64,000 nt of DNA from CAVYXK01 sp963708245 (GCA_963708245.1 OY970201.1:744001-808000), one strand, 5' to 3'. Shown: positions 1-9,043, counted from the first letter of the stretch. Translations and numbers: made by a program. The notes: generated by a model not told the origin, from the sequence alone.

Positions 1-374
1 GCTTGGCGCTCACGCGGCGGCGTACCGGCGATGGCGAGCGGCTCTTCCAATATTCCGGCCAGCGTGCGGCGCGGGTTCAGCGAGCCATACGGGTCCTGGA
101 ACACCATCTGCACGCTGCGCCGAATCGCTGCGTCGGCGGGATCGGCCCACCGGCCCTCAATGATTATGGCGCCGGAGGTCGGGGCTTCCAGCAACGAGAC
201 CATACGGGCGAGCGTCGATTTGCCGCAGCCGCTCTCGCCCACCACCGCCAGCGTGCGGCCGGCCTCGATGCTGAACGAAACCTCGCTGACCGCGTGCAGT
301 GGCATCGCACGGCGGAGTGGTCCGCGGCGGACGGTATAGATGCGCGAGACGTTTTCGGCTGTCAGCAGCGTCAC
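1..374 (-). CDS. Peptide ABC transporter ATPase, DppF/OppF-like (partial, runs off left edge)
   Basis: This is the N-terminal 124 residues of an ABC ATPase that would energise the adjacent permeases. Reading the minus strand from a GTG at 374 gives a Walker A motif (GESGCGKST, about residues 46-54) and a Q-loop segment (QMVFQDPYGSLNPR), both typical of the second ATPase of dipeptide/oligopeptide importers. The GTG overlaps the TGA of the upstream ATPase gene by four bases (GTGA), so translation is probably coupled. The signature motif, Walker B and the C-terminal peptide-transporter extension lie outside the window. The family call is firm; the substrate is not known. Confidence 0.85.
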   Translation of the reverse strand, partial: MTLLTAENVSRIYTVRRGPLRRAMPLHAVSEVSFSIEAGRTLAVVGESGCGKSTLARMVSLLEAPTSGAIIIEGRWADPADAAIRRSVQMVFQDPYGSLNPRRTLAGILEEPLAIAGTPPRERQ

Positions 375-1324
375 AGCGGCGCATGGCAGCGCACGGCGCC
401 GTCGTCGAACGGCACCAGCGCCGGGCGTTCGACGCAGCGCTCGAACGCGAAGCGGCAGCGCGGCGCGAACAGGCAACCGGAGGGACGATCCGCAATGCCG
501 GGGACCACTCCCGGGATGGTCGCCAGCCGGCGGCGTTCGTCAGCCCGTTCTGGCAGGGCATCCAGCAGCGCAGCCGTATAAGGATGCGCCGGCGAATTCA
601 GCAACGCATCGGCCGGACGGCCCTCCATGACTTGGCCGGCATACATCACTTCAACTCGTTGCGCTGTGTCGGCAACCACGCCCATGTCGTGAGTAATCAG
701 GATCAGCGCCATCCCGCGTTCGCGCTGCAGATCAGCGAGCAGGTCCAGGATCTGCTTCTGAATCGTCACGTCCAGCGCCGTGGTTGGTTCATCGGCAATC
801 AGCAGCTTCGGATTGCAGGCGATCGCCATGGCGATCATCGCCCGCTGGTTCATGCCGCCCGACATCAGATGTGGGAACGCCGACAGGCGCTGTTCGGGCG
901 CCGGCATGCCGACCTGGCGCAACAACTCGATCGTGCGTACGCGCGCCGCTGCGCGCGACAGGCCCAGATGCGTGCGCAACGCCTCGCCGATCTGCCAGCC
1001 GATGGTGAAGCACGGGTTGAGCGATGTCATCGGCTCCTGGAAGATCATCGCCATGTCCTTGCCGACGAGCCGGCGGCGGGCGCGCGGCGCCAACGTCAAC
1101 AGGTCGATGCCGTCGAAGCGCAGCACGTCCGCGCTCACCCGCCCTGGCCGACGGATCAGCCCCATCACTGCGAGCATAGCGACTGATTTGCCCGAACCCG
1201 ATTCGCCGACGATCCCCAGCACCTCGCCGGACGATACCTCCAGGTCGAGCCCCTCGACCGCATGCAACATCCCGCGCGCCGTGGGAAACATCACGCGCAG
1301 GTTGCGGATCTCCAGCAAGCTCAT
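371..1324 (-). CDS. Peptide ABC transporter ATPase, DppD/OppD-like
   Basis: 317 residues, normal for the family. Visible motifs are Walker A GESGSGKS (about 40-47), the signature MSGGMNQR, Walker B LLIADEPT, the H-loop ILITHD, and a C-terminal oligopeptide-transporter extension with paired cysteines (CLFAPRCRFAFERC). It sits between permease genes and a second ATPase with four-base overlaps on both sides, the usual arrangement of a five-gene Dpp/Opp/nickel-type importer. It acts at the inner face of the cytoplasmic membrane. The neighbours (creatininase-type hydrolase, P1 peptidase) suggest an amide- or peptide-like substrate rather than a metal, but that is inference. Confidence 0.92.
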   Translation of the reverse strand: MSLLEIRNLRVMFPTARGMLHAVEGLDLEVSSGEVLGIVGESGSGKSVAMLAVMGLIRRPGRVSADVLRFDGIDLLTLAPRARRRLVGKDMAMIFQEPMTSLNPCFTIGWQIGEALRTHLGLSRAAARVRTIELLRQVGMPAPEQRLSAFPHLMSGGMNQRAMIAMAIACNPKLLIADEPTTALDVTIQKQILDLLADLQRERGMALILITHDMGVVADTAQRVEVMYAGQVMEGRPADALLNSPAHPYTAALLDALPERADERRRLATIPGVVPGIADRPSGCLFAPRCRFAFERCVERPALVPFDDGAVRCHAPL

Positions 1325-2199
1325 CCGAGCTTCAAGCGCGGGTCCAGCGCGTCACGAAGCCCGTCGCCCACCAGGTTGAAACCCAGCACCGTCAGCAGGA
1401 TGGCAAGGCCGGGAAACGTCACCACCCACCACGCGCTCTGCACGAATTGCAGCGCATCGGCGAGCATGGTGCCCCACTCTGGTGTCGGAGGCTGCGCGCC
1501 GAGGCCGAGGAAGCCGAGTGCCGCAGTGTCCAGGATGGCGCTGGAGAATCCGAGCGATGCCTGCACGATCAGCGGCGCGAGACAGTTGGGCAGCACGATC
1601 AGGAACATCAGCCGCGCTCGCCCGGCGCCCGCCATGCGCGACGCGGCAACGTAGTCCTTGCTACGTTCAACCAACACGGCGGCGCGCGTCAGTCGCACGA
1701 AGCCGGGCAGTTGCACGATCGACACCGCAAGCATGGCGTTGAACAGGCCTGGCCCCAGGATTGCCACCACGGCGATCGCCAGCAGCAAGGTCGGCAGCGC
1801 CAGCATGATGTCCATCAGCCGCATCACCAGCGCATCAACGACCCCTCCAGCAAATCCGGCGATCAGTCCAAGTAGCGTGCCCACCAGGAACGACAAGGTC
1901 ACCACCACCGCCCCGATCGATAGCGACAGCCGCGCTCCGTACAGCAAGCGCGAGAAGACGTCGCGCCCGAGATCGTCGGTGCCGAGCGGGAATGTGCCGG
2001 CCAGCCAGGTCGGAGGGTGCAGAATCGCGGTGCGGATCTGATCGTCTGGCGCATGCGGCGCGAGCAGCGGCGCGAACGCGGCGGACAGCACCAGCAGCAG
2101 CACGAGGCCGAGACCAATCACGCCGCCACGGCTGGCGACAAAATGCCGGCGGAATTCCGGCAGCAGGCCGACGGATTGGGCGAGCACCGCGTCGCTCAT
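1321..2199 (-). CDS. Peptide ABC transporter permease, DppC-like
   Basis: 292 residues from the ATG at 2199; the frame extends further upstream, but that stretch is the shadow of the preceding permease gene. The protein has an N-terminal transmembrane helix followed by a periplasmic segment, then a BPD_transp_1 core with several membrane helices and the EAA-type coupling loop (YVAASRMAGAGRARLMFLIV). This is the DppC/OppC pattern. The ATG overlaps the stop of the DppB-like gene (ATGA) and the 3' end overlaps the ATPase gene by four bases. It forms the membrane channel together with the next gene. Confidence 0.92.
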   Translation of the reverse strand: MSDAVLAQSVGLLPEFRRHFVASRGGVIGLGLVLLLVLSAAFAPLLAPHAPDDQIRTAILHPPTWLAGTFPLGTDDLGRDVFSRLLYGARLSLSIGAVVVTLSFLVGTLLGLIAGFAGGVVDALVMRLMDIMLALPTLLLAIAVVAILGPGLFNAMLAVSIVQLPGFVRLTRAAVLVERSKDYVAASRMAGAGRARLMFLIVLPNCLAPLIVQASLGFSSAILDTAALGFLGLGAQPPTPEWGTMLADALQFVQSAWWVVTFPGLAILLTVLGFNLVGDGLRDALDPRLKLG

Positions 2200-3206
2200 C
2201 GCGCGTGCCGGATGCGCGGGTTGATTATGCCGACCAGGATATCGACGGTCAGATTCACCAGGATGATGATGGCGGCGACCAGCAGGATGCCGCCTTGAAG
2301 CACCGGATAGTCTCGCCGGTTGATCCCCTGGATCAGCCAGTTGCCGACGCCCGGCCAGGCGAAGATCGTCTCGGTCAGCACCGCGCCGCCGAACAGGCTT
2401 CCCACCTGCAGGCCAATGATGGTGACCACCGGAATCAGCGCGTTGCGCAGCGCGTGGATGCCAATGACGCGCAGCGGCGACAGGCCCTTGGCACGTGCGG
2501 TACGTACATAGTCCTCGTTCAGCACCTCCAGCATCGCCGAACGAGTCATGCGGGCGATCACCGCGAGCGGGATCGTGCCGAGCACCGTCGCCGGCAGAAT
2601 CAGGTGCGACAGCGCCGAGCGGAAGGCACCCGGATCGCCGGATCTCAGGCTGTCTATCAGCATGAAGCCGGTCGCCGGCTGGATGTAATACGCGATGTCG
2701 ATCCGCCCGCTGACGGGCGTAACGCCGAGCGTGACGGAGAACAGCAGGATGAGCAGGATCGCCCACCAGAAGATCGGCATGGAATAGCCGGTGAGGGAGA
2801 GCCCCATCACTGTATAGTCGGTGGCGGTGCCGCGGCGTAACGCGGCGATGATGCCGGCGGGGATGCCGATCGTCACGGCGATCAGCATGGCCGAGACTGC
2901 GAGCTCGACGGTGGCGGGGAAGAAGGTCAGGAACTCGCCCAGCACGCTGTCGTGGGTGGACAGCGACTGGCCAAGATTGCCGTGCAGCGTGCGCCAGATG
3001 AACAGGCCATACTGGACGATCAGCGGCCGGTCGAGCCCGATCTGGGCGCGCATCGCGGCGAGTGTTGCCGGATCCACGTTGCGTTCTCCGAACATCAGCA
3101 TGATCGGATCGCCGGGGATCAAGTGGATCAGCCCGAAGGAGAAGACGGTGATGCCGAAGAATGTCACCAGCACGAGGCCGAGGCGACGGGCGAGGAAGCC
3201 GGCCAC
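2196..3206 (-). CDS. Peptide ABC transporter permease, DppB-like
   Basis: 336 residues, normal DppB length. It begins with the family's typical N-terminal helix (FLARRLGLVLVTFFGITVFS), then LIPGDP, and contains the EAA coupling loop (YVRTARAKGLSPLRVIGIHA). Several hydrophobic helices follow. It is separated from the upstream creatininase-type gene by a 178-base gap that holds a mosaic palindromic repeat, so it may be expressed from the same operon with the repeat acting in the transcript as a stabiliser or attenuator (inference). Confidence 0.92.
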   Translation of the reverse strand: MAGFLARRLGLVLVTFFGITVFSFGLIHLIPGDPIMLMFGERNVDPATLAAMRAQIGLDRPLIVQYGLFIWRTLHGNLGQSLSTHDSVLGEFLTFFPATVELAVSAMLIAVTIGIPAGIIAALRRGTATDYTVMGLSLTGYSMPIFWWAILLILLFSVTLGVTPVSGRIDIAYYIQPATGFMLIDSLRSGDPGAFRSALSHLILPATVLGTIPLAVIARMTRSAMLEVLNEDYVRTARAKGLSPLRVIGIHALRNALIPVVTIIGLQVGSLFGGAVLTETIFAWPGVGNWLIQGINRRDYPVLQGGILLVAAIIILVNLTVDILVGIINPRIRHAR

Positions 3207-3223
3207 AGGTTAGACGGGATCCG

Positions 3224-3343
3224 CCTCTCCCGCTCTGCGGGAGAGGTCGGTTCGCGAAGCGAACCGGGTGGGGGTGCCCCACGGCGCTGCACCCTCACCC
3301 GCCGCGCTGTCGCGCGGCGATCTCTCCCGCAGCGCGGGAGAGG
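3224..3343. repeat. Mosaic intergenic palindromic repeat, copy A
   Basis: About 120 bases built as nested hairpins. A CCTCTCCCGC...GCGGGAGAGG stem opens the element (3224-3246) and a second such stem closes it (3322-3342). Between them are a GGTTCGCGAAGCGAACC stem, a GGGTGGGGGTG block answered by CACCCTCACCC, and a GC-rich stem. The same architecture recurs at about 5798, 22122 and 54876. It lies between the creatininase-type gene and the DppB-like gene. It resembles REP/intergenic palindromes of alphaproteobacteria and has no coding capacity. Confidence 0.85.
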
Positions 3344-3384
3344 TGAATAGCGGTGCCGCTCTTCCGGTTCGTATCAGAATACGC

Positions 3385-4125
3385 TCAGTCCGCAACGAAC
3401 TTCTGATAGACCTCCGCCATATCCTCGACCGCCGCAGCATAAAGCCGCTCCCCATGCTCCGGCGAAGAGAGCGACGGATCGGAGCCAATGCGCCCGTCCG
3501 GGAACCGGCGGCGGTAGTCGGCGCTGTCGTAGAAGCCGCGGCTCTTCGGTGCTATTTTCGGCGACATCTGCGCGTGCTTGATCGCCTGAGGGAAATAAAA
3601 CTGCGACAGCGACACCTCGGCCGCGGTGGCGTGGCTGCCATTGGAATCGCCGTACAGCTCATCGGCCAGCTTGCGGGAGCGAAGCCCCTCCGACCAGAAC
3701 ACCATCTTGCAGCGCACTGGCGAAGAATCGCCGCGCAGCGACACCGCCGCATAGACCTCGTCGAACGCAGCCGTTACCGTCGCGACATTGCCGCCATGCC
3801 CGTTGATGAACAGGAAGCGTTCGAAGCCGTGGCGCAGCAGTGAGTGCACCACGTCGCCCACCACCGCTATCAGCGTCGATGGGCGCAGCGTGATCGAGCC
3901 GGTGAAGCCCAGATGATGCTGCGACATGCCGATGGTGATCGTCGGCGCGACCAGGCAGCCGATCTTGTCGCCGACTCCCTTGGCGATGAACTCGGCATCC
4001 AGGTGGTCGGTGCCGATCAGTCCGTTCGGCCCGTGCTGCTCGGTCGAGCCGATCGGGATGATGATGCCGCGGGAGCTGCGGAGGTACTCCTCCACCTCCT
4101 GCCAGGTCGAAAGTGCGAGTTGCAT
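3385..4125 (-). CDS. Creatininase-family amidohydrolase
   Basis: 246 residues. The metal-site motifs of creatinine amidohydrolase-type enzymes are present: GSTEQHG (E29, H31), GTDHLDA (D40 region), FINGHGGN, and HATAAEVS with its glutamate. Known members open cyclic amides (creatinine, formamidopyrimidines, mycofactocin-type peptides) using divalent metals. The gene starts two bases after the stop of the binding-protein gene and precedes the permeases, so its substrate is probably imported by this transporter. The family is clear; creatinine itself as substrate is not supported by the context. Confidence 0.9.
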   Translation of the reverse strand: MQLALSTWQEVEEYLRSSRGIIIPIGSTEQHGPNGLIGTDHLDAEFIAKGVGDKIGCLVAPTITIGMSQHHLGFTGSITLRPSTLIAVVGDVVHSLLRHGFERFLFINGHGGNVATVTAAFDEVYAAVSLRGDSSPVRCKMVFWSEGLRSRKLADELYGDSNGSHATAAEVSLSQFYFPQAIKHAQMSPKIAPKSRGFYDSADYRRRFPDGRIGSDPSLSSPEHGERLYAAAVEDMAEVYQKFVAD

Positions 4126-4127
4126 GC

Positions 4128-5720
4128 TTATTTCCCCAAAGAGACGCCGCCGAACGGCTGGCCGCCCAGGAAGTGCAGGCGGAAGCCTTCGACATTCTTG
4201 CGCACAGGCACATAGGCCGTCACGTCGGATAGCTGGACCTGCGCCACGTCATCATACAGGACCTGCTGCGCCTCCTCATAGAGCTCCGCCCGTTCGGCCT
4301 GATCGGTGACGACGTTCGCCTTCTCCACCGCCGCGTCATAACGGGGGTCGCAGAAATGCCCGGCATTTCCCGGCGCATGACACAGCCGGGCGAGCATGAT
4401 CTCGCTCGGGTCCGGATAATCCCAGGTGCCACCAAGCATGCCCACATCGGCCTCGCCGGCGCGGGCACGCTTGAGATACTCGCCCCATTCGTAGGTAACG
4501 ATCTTCGCCTGCACGCCGATCTTCGCCCAGTCGGACTGGATCATCTCGGCCGTGCGTCGCCCGTTCGGCATATAGGCGCGCACCACCGGGACCGCCCACA
4601 GGTCGGTTGAGAACCCGTTCGGATAACCAGCCTCGGCGAGCAGCTTCTTCGCGTCTTCGGGATCGTATTTGTATGGCTTCGGCGAGGCGTTATGACCCCA
4701 CAACGACGGAGGCACCAAGGCCGCTGTGGGTGTGCCGCTCCCTTGGAACACGTCCTTCACAAGGTCGGGCATGTCGATCGCCTCGGCCAGTGCGAGGCGC
4801 ACTCGCCGATCGTCGAACGGCTTCTTGTCCATCTTGAAATAGATCTCGTTATGGGCGGCGATCACTCCTTGCTCGATCTTGAGGTCCGGATTCTGGCGCA
4901 TCGCCGGCAGGTCGGCCGGGTTTGGATAGCGGGCAATCTGGCATTCGTTGGTGCGCAGCTTGGCATAACGCACCGAAGGGTCGGGCGTAATCGCGAACAC
5001 CAGGTTATCGACTTTCGCCGCCCGGTCAGGCTGGCCGCCGTCCTTGCCCCAGAAATCGGGGAACGCACGGAAGCGGACCAGCGAGTCCTTCTGGTACTGC
5101 ACGAAACTGAACGGTCCGGTGCCGATCAGGTTGCGGTCGAGGTCCTCGGGTTTGCCTGCTTTCTCCAGGCTGGCCGCGTATTCGGCCGACACGATCGAGA
5201 AGGATTGTACTGACAACGACGGCAGCAGCGGTGCCAGGGGTGATTTCAGCTTGAGCACCACCGTGTAGTCATCGACCTTGTCGATGGACTGCAGGTTCGG
5301 CTGCATCAGATCAATGAACATAGGAAAGTTGCCATCGGCGCTTTTATAGAAAGGATTGGACTTATCGAACATCCGTTGGAAGCTGAACACCACGTCGTCG
5401 GCATTCATGTCCCGCGTCGGTTTGAATTCAGCATTCGATTGCCACTTCACGCCGTGACGCAGCTTGAAGGTGTAAGTCAGCCCGTCGGGGGAGATAGTCC
5501 AGGATTCCGCCAGTCCCGGAACAAGGTCGGAGCCGCCGATCTTCATCTCCACCAGCCGGTCGCTGACCTGCTCGGTCACGTCGAAGCTGGTATTGGCGGT
5601 GCTGAGCTGGGCGTTGACGAAATCGGGACTGGCCTCGGTGCAGACCACCAGCGTATCGGCCCGGGCAGCCACCGCGCCCAGTAGAAGCAGGCTGCCTGCG
5701 GCTAATCCGACCTTGGTCAT
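4128..5720 (-). CDS. ABC transporter family-5 substrate-binding protein, DppA-like
   Basis: 530 residues from the ATG at 5720, chosen because it begins a clean signal peptide (MTKVGLAAGSLLLLGAVAARA, cleavage before DTL) and is preceded by the purine-rich stretch AAAGGGAAAAGAG. The open frame continues upstream without a credible start. The mature part matches SBP_bac_5: LAESWTISPDGLTYTFKLR near the N-terminus and later NGFSTDLW and DYPDPSEI. It is the periplasmic receptor of the importer encoded downstream. Members bind peptides, nickel-chelates, opines or glycosides, so the ligand cannot be named. Confidence 0.92.
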   Translation of the reverse strand: MTKVGLAAGSLLLLGAVAARADTLVVCTEASPDFVNAQLSTANTSFDVTEQVSDRLVEMKIGGSDLVPGLAESWTISPDGLTYTFKLRHGVKWQSNAEFKPTRDMNADDVVFSFQRMFDKSNPFYKSADGNFPMFIDLMQPNLQSIDKVDDYTVVLKLKSPLAPLLPSLSVQSFSIVSAEYAASLEKAGKPEDLDRNLIGTGPFSFVQYQKDSLVRFRAFPDFWGKDGGQPDRAAKVDNLVFAITPDPSVRYAKLRTNECQIARYPNPADLPAMRQNPDLKIEQGVIAAHNEIYFKMDKKPFDDRRVRLALAEAIDMPDLVKDVFQGSGTPTAALVPPSLWGHNASPKPYKYDPEDAKKLLAEAGYPNGFSTDLWAVPVVRAYMPNGRRTAEMIQSDWAKIGVQAKIVTYEWGEYLKRARAGEADVGMLGGTWDYPDPSEIMLARLCHAPGNAGHFCDPRYDAAVEKANVVTDQAERAELYEEAQQVLYDDVAQVQLSDVTAYVPVRKNVEGFRLHFLGGQPFGGVSLGK

Positions 5721-5797
5721 GGCTGGCTCTTTTCCCTTTTGTGTCCCGCCCGAGACTGTGCACGCGCCGGGCACGTGGGACAAGGAGGCGAAATCCG

Positions 5798-5940
5798 CTT
5801 CTCCCGCTTTTGCGGGAGAGGTTGGTTCGGAAAGCGAACCGAGTGAGGGCTTTTCCCGCCGCCCCCCACCCGCCGCGCGCTGCGCGGCGACCCCGGGTCG
5901 TAGCCCGGGGGCAGCCTCTCTCCCACAGAGCGGGAGAGGT
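5798..5940. repeat. Mosaic intergenic palindromic repeat, copy B
   Basis: About 140 bases between the dioxygenase gene and the binding-protein gene. It opens with a CTCCCGC/GCGGGAG stem (5801-5819), continues with TTCGGAAAGCGAACC and GAGTGAGGG blocks, has an extra CCCCGGGTCGTAGCCCGGGG hairpin that copies A and C lack, and closes with CTCTCCC...GGGAGAG. The order of modules matches the copies at 3224 and 22122, but the inner hairpins differ. This is mosaic divergence rather than simple point mutation. Confidence 0.82.
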
Positions 5941-6084
5941 GAATTTACGAGCCGGCCGGCAGCTTCGCCGGGACAGCCCAAGTTGCCGGCGAGGTGACAA
6001 AGACGGCGTGCTTCGCGGCCATGGGGAGGGGACGGCCTGCCGCAATCATCCCAAATGCGATAACCGCGATTTCTACGCAGCGCG

Positions 6085-6885
6085 TTATTCTGCCGCCTCC
6101 CTGTAACAGCGGGCGTAGTGCAGCAGCGCATCGTCGGCCACCGGCTCGATCGGCGTGAAGTCGCGATGCGCAATCCAGTCGGGACGCGTCGGCGTACGGA
6201 TGTAGTTGGAAACGGCATTCAATGTGAGATACACGATCTTGCGCGGATAGGGCGTGATATTGCCAGCCGAGCCGTGCACCAGATTGCCGTGGAACATCAG
6301 CACTCCGCCCGGCCTGCCGGTCGGCGAGACGATGCCGCCTTCATCGACCAGGCGTTGCACCGTTCCATGATCCAGCGTCCAGAGCGGATACGACGTCGTG
6401 CTAACATCGTGCATCGCCGCCAGCGTGCCGTGCTTCTGGCTGCGCGGCACCAGCATCAGCGGTCCATTAATCGGCATGACTTCATCGAGGAACACCGAGA
6501 TGTTCATCGCGCGAGGTTCCGGCATGCCGTCGTCGCGAGCCCAGGTGCCGTAGTCCTGGTGCCACTGCCACACCTCGCCATCGAATGCTGCCTTCGCGTT
6601 GATCTTGAACTGGTGCATGTAGAGCTTTTCACCGAAGAGCTGCTCGACCGGGCGGATGAGCCGCGGATGCGCGCCCAGTAGACGGAAACCCTCGTTATAG
6701 GTGTGGGCGGCGAATGCGGTGCGCGGCGCGCCGGACTTTTCGCGCCAGATCTCCTTGCGATCGGTCCGGAAGATCGCATCCGCCTCGGTGCGGAGGACCG
6801 CCACCTCCTCCACGGAGAACGCGTCGGGCAGGAACAGCCAGCCCTCGGTCTCGAACTGGCGCACCTGCTGGTCGGTGAGTGTCAT
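6085..6885 (-). CDS. Phytanoyl-CoA dioxygenase family protein (Fe(II)/2-oxoglutarate oxygenase)
   Basis: 266 residues from the ATG at 6885, preceded by a GGAGGAGG ribosome site. The metal triad is visible as H109-x-D111 (WHQDYGTW) and H204 (NLVHG), with R215 as a likely 2-oxoglutarate contact. The segment TWARDDGMPEPR and the following GPLMLVPRSQKHG resemble the ectoine-hydroxylase branch of the PhyH family, but no ectoine genes are nearby. It presumably hydroxylates the substrate or an intermediate of this operon. The region 5941-6084 downstream holds no gene that I can support. Confidence 0.88.
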   Translation of the reverse strand: MTLTDQQVRQFETEGWLFLPDAFSVEEVAVLRTEADAIFRTDRKEIWREKSGAPRTAFAAHTYNEGFRLLGAHPRLIRPVEQLFGEKLYMHQFKINAKAAFDGEVWQWHQDYGTWARDDGMPEPRAMNISVFLDEVMPINGPLMLVPRSQKHGTLAAMHDVSTTSYPLWTLDHGTVQRLVDEGGIVSPTGRPGGVLMFHGNLVHGSAGNITPYPRKIVYLTLNAVSNYIRTPTRPDWIAHRDFTPIEPVADDALLHYARCYREAAE

Positions 6886-6908
6886 GCCCCCTCCTCCATT
6901 CAGTACCG

Positions 6909-8285
6909 TCAAGGACTCTCGATCCGTGTCCCGGTTTGTTCCCACAGTCCAGGGTTTAGCACGGCGCCTGCCACCTTGCCGTCCACGACCCGGAAAGCAA
7001 TGCGCGTCGGGTAGCGCCCCGGCACGTAGAATTCGGTGTCGGATGCCGGGACGACCGCCACCGGTTTGGAGCGGTCGAAAGCGAAGACGCTGGCACCGAG
7101 GGCCAGCACCATCAGACGCTCGTGATCGTCGGTCACCCGCAGCCATGCATGCGGAGCGAACCGGTAGATCCCAACGTAGCGTTGCAACGTCGCGTCGGGA
7201 ACCGTAACCGATGCCGGCGGTTGGAAGGGCGCCTGCTGGGGAACGCTTGCCAGGATCGCGTCCCACATCGTTTCCGAAGCCGCCGTATCCAGATCAATTT
7301 GCGGATTCACTAAGTCATCCACCTCGTCCGTACTCGCGGCGAAGAGCGTGTCACCGTCATTATAAGTTGAGAACGGCTGTATCGCCCGTGCCATCGAGGT
7401 GTGCACCTGGATCGCCAATCGTTCGAGACCAGCATAGTCGAGCCGCCGATTGGTGACGATCAGGCTAATGGTGGTGTTGCGCGTAGCAAGCTCGCCGGCG
7501 GCGGCCGGCGGTTGCCAAGTATCGGCGCGGCTGAGCGGTACATTTGCCATCAGTTCACTTACTTTCGACAGGCTGCCCCAGGACGCGGCGCGATGGCATG
7601 AGACGAGATTGCCGTCCCGGTCCGTTATTGCGCCGGAGGCGTTGACGACGACAAACGCAGCAATCTTCACGGCGCCGAGTTGGCGAAATGCTCCGCCCTG
7701 CCCAGAATGCGCATTGCAGCCAAAGAAGCCGCCCTGCATCGCCATGCGTCCGGCACCCTGCGCGCCCAGCGGAAACACACCAGGTCGAAGGGTTGCGAGC
7801 GCTGCGCGGGCCAGTCTCTTATCCGGATAGATGTCGTTGAGGCGTCGTCCGCCCAGGTCATAGATGATCGCGCCGGTGACCAAAGCTATGTCGCCCGATC
7901 TGCCGCTCCGAATGCCCTCATCCTTGAGGCCGGTGGCAACCGCGGTGATCGCCTCTTCGCCATAGGCCGAGCCTCCGGCAAACACCACTGCGTCCCAGGC
8001 AGGCCGGGAATAGCCGAGTCGCAGCGCGTCCGTGTTCACTGTGCCGGGTGCACCGCCACGGGAATCAACAACCATGGCGGCGCGACGCGCAAAGCGGATG
8101 ATGGTCAGACCGGTCGGGCCCGCCTCATAGCTGCCAATGCCCACCTCGATGTCGGGCCAGTCGAAATCCAGAGTGCGGCCGTGGATAGTGGTGTCGGGAA
8201 CCAGCTCCGATTGATCAGCAGCAGTCGCCGGTGTCCACAACGCTGTCACCGCAGCGAGTACCAGCGCTGTTCCTCTGCCCCACAT
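6909..8285 (-). CDS. Secreted P1-family (DmpA-type) peptidase/amidase with extra C-terminal domain
   Basis: 458 residues. A signal-like N-terminus (GTALVLAAVTALWTPATAA) suggests export. The core matches the DmpA/L-aminopeptidase-esterase family, which self-cleaves before a nucleophilic Ser/Thr. Here the candidate site is N270-T271 in NTTISLIVTN, and upstream blocks such as DAVVFAGGSAYGEEAITAVA and FFGCNAHSGQGG fit the family. After the core, residues from about 365 form a beta-rich tail (LQRYVGIYRFAPHAWL...) like the DUF3471-type tails of serine hydrolases. It lies 23 bases upstream of the dioxygenase gene. It may release amino acids or amines from small amides in the periplasm (inference). 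Confidence 0.83.
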   Translation of the reverse strand: MWGRGTALVLAAVTALWTPATAADQSELVPDTTIHGRTLDFDWPDIEVGIGSYEAGPTGLTIIRFARRAAMVVDSRGGAPGTVNTDALRLGYSRPAWDAVVFAGGSAYGEEAITAVATGLKDEGIRSGRSGDIALVTGAIIYDLGGRRLNDIYPDKRLARAALATLRPGVFPLGAQGAGRMAMQGGFFGCNAHSGQGGAFRQLGAVKIAAFVVVNASGAITDRDGNLVSCHRAASWGSLSKVSELMANVPLSRADTWQPPAAAGELATRNTTISLIVTNRRLDYAGLERLAIQVHTSMARAIQPFSTYNDGDTLFAASTDEVDDLVNPQIDLDTAASETMWDAILASVPQQAPFQPPASVTVPDATLQRYVGIYRFAPHAWLRVTDDHERLMVLALGASVFAFDRSKPVAVVPASDTEFYVPGRYPTRIAFRVVDGKVAGAVLNPGLWEQTGTRIESP

Positions 8286-8290
8286 CGAGG

Positions 8291-9043
8291 TCAGCCAGCC
8301 AGATAGCCGCCATCGACATGCAACTCCGCACCGGTGATGTAGGACGCCTCATCGGACGCCAGAAACAGTGCGGCGTTCGCCACTTCGTCCACCTCCCCGG
8401 CGCGGCCCAGCGGCACCCGCTCCAGCATCTTCGCCCGCACTGCCGGATCGGCCGTAGCGCCCGAGGTACGCATCGGCGGCATCAGCCCTGGATGGATCGT
8501 GTTCACACGGATATTGTCCCGGCCGAACTGCACGGCGGCCGATTTGGTCATGATCCGCACCGCCCCCTTCGAGGCATTGTACCCGAAATGGATCCGGTGT
8601 TGGCCGGCATTGCCGGAGATCGACGAAATATTGACGATCGAACCGCCGCCGGCTTTCTGCATCGCCGGGATCTCGAATTTCATGCCGAGGAAGACCCCTG
8701 TGGCATTCACTGCCATGAGCCGATGCCAAGCCTCGGTTTCCATCGTATCGTTCACTTTGCTGCCACTGATGCCGGCATTGTTCACAGCGACGTTCAACTT
8801 GCCGAAGCTCGCGACCGTGGCGTCGACGACCGATTTCCAGTTCGCCTCATCGGTCACGTCAAGGCGCAGAAACGTCGCCTCACCGCCGGCGGCGTGAATG
8901 CTCTCCGCTACCTGGCGGCCTTCGTCCTCCAACACGTCCGCCACGACCACCTTGGCGCCCTCGCGGCCGAAGCGCCGCGCGGTTGCCGCCCCCATTCCTG
9001 ACGCCGCACCGGTGATGATCGCCACCTTGCCCGCCAGTCGCAT
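8291..9043 (-). CDS. Short-chain dehydrogenase/reductase (SDR)
   Basis: 250 residues from the ATG at 9043, which has an AGGAGGAA ribosome site; the frame runs further upstream without support. Classical SDR features are all present: TGAASGMG nucleotide-binding turn (11-18), an acidic residue after the second strand (VVADV, favouring NAD), NNAG (88-91), the catalytic serine region NISSISG, and Y155-x3-K159 (YNASK). It is the first gene of the minus-strand operon, five bases upstream of the P1 peptidase, and is divergent from the flavin oxidoreductase gene. The alcohol/ketone substrate is unknown. Confidence 0.93.
   Translation of the reverse strand: MRLAGKVAIITGAASGMGAATARRFGREGAKVVVADVLEDEGRQVAESIHAAGGEATFLRLDVTDEANWKSVVDATVASFGKLNVAVNNAGISGSKVNDTMETEAWHRLMAVNATGVFLGMKFEIPAMQKAGGGSIVNISSISGNAGQHRIHFGYNASKGAVRIMTKSAAVQFGRDNIRVNTIHPGLMPPMRTSGATADPAVRAKMLERVPLGRAGEVDEVANAALFLASDEASYITGAELHVDGGYLAG

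Noticed and set aside
299..1186. Long plus-strand open frame opposite the ABC ATPase gene
   Set aside because: It is Arg/His-rich with no family-like sequence and lies entirely antisense to a clear ATPase; a GC-rich shadow frame.
4128..6218. Extended 696-residue version of the binding protein
   Set aside because: The extra N-terminus runs through the palindromic repeat and the dioxygenase gene; the ATG at 5720 starts a proper signal peptide.
6085..7266. Extended 393-residue version of the dioxygenase
   Set aside because: The added part overlaps the P1 peptidase gene; the ATG at 6885 has a strong ribosome site and the family's N-terminus.
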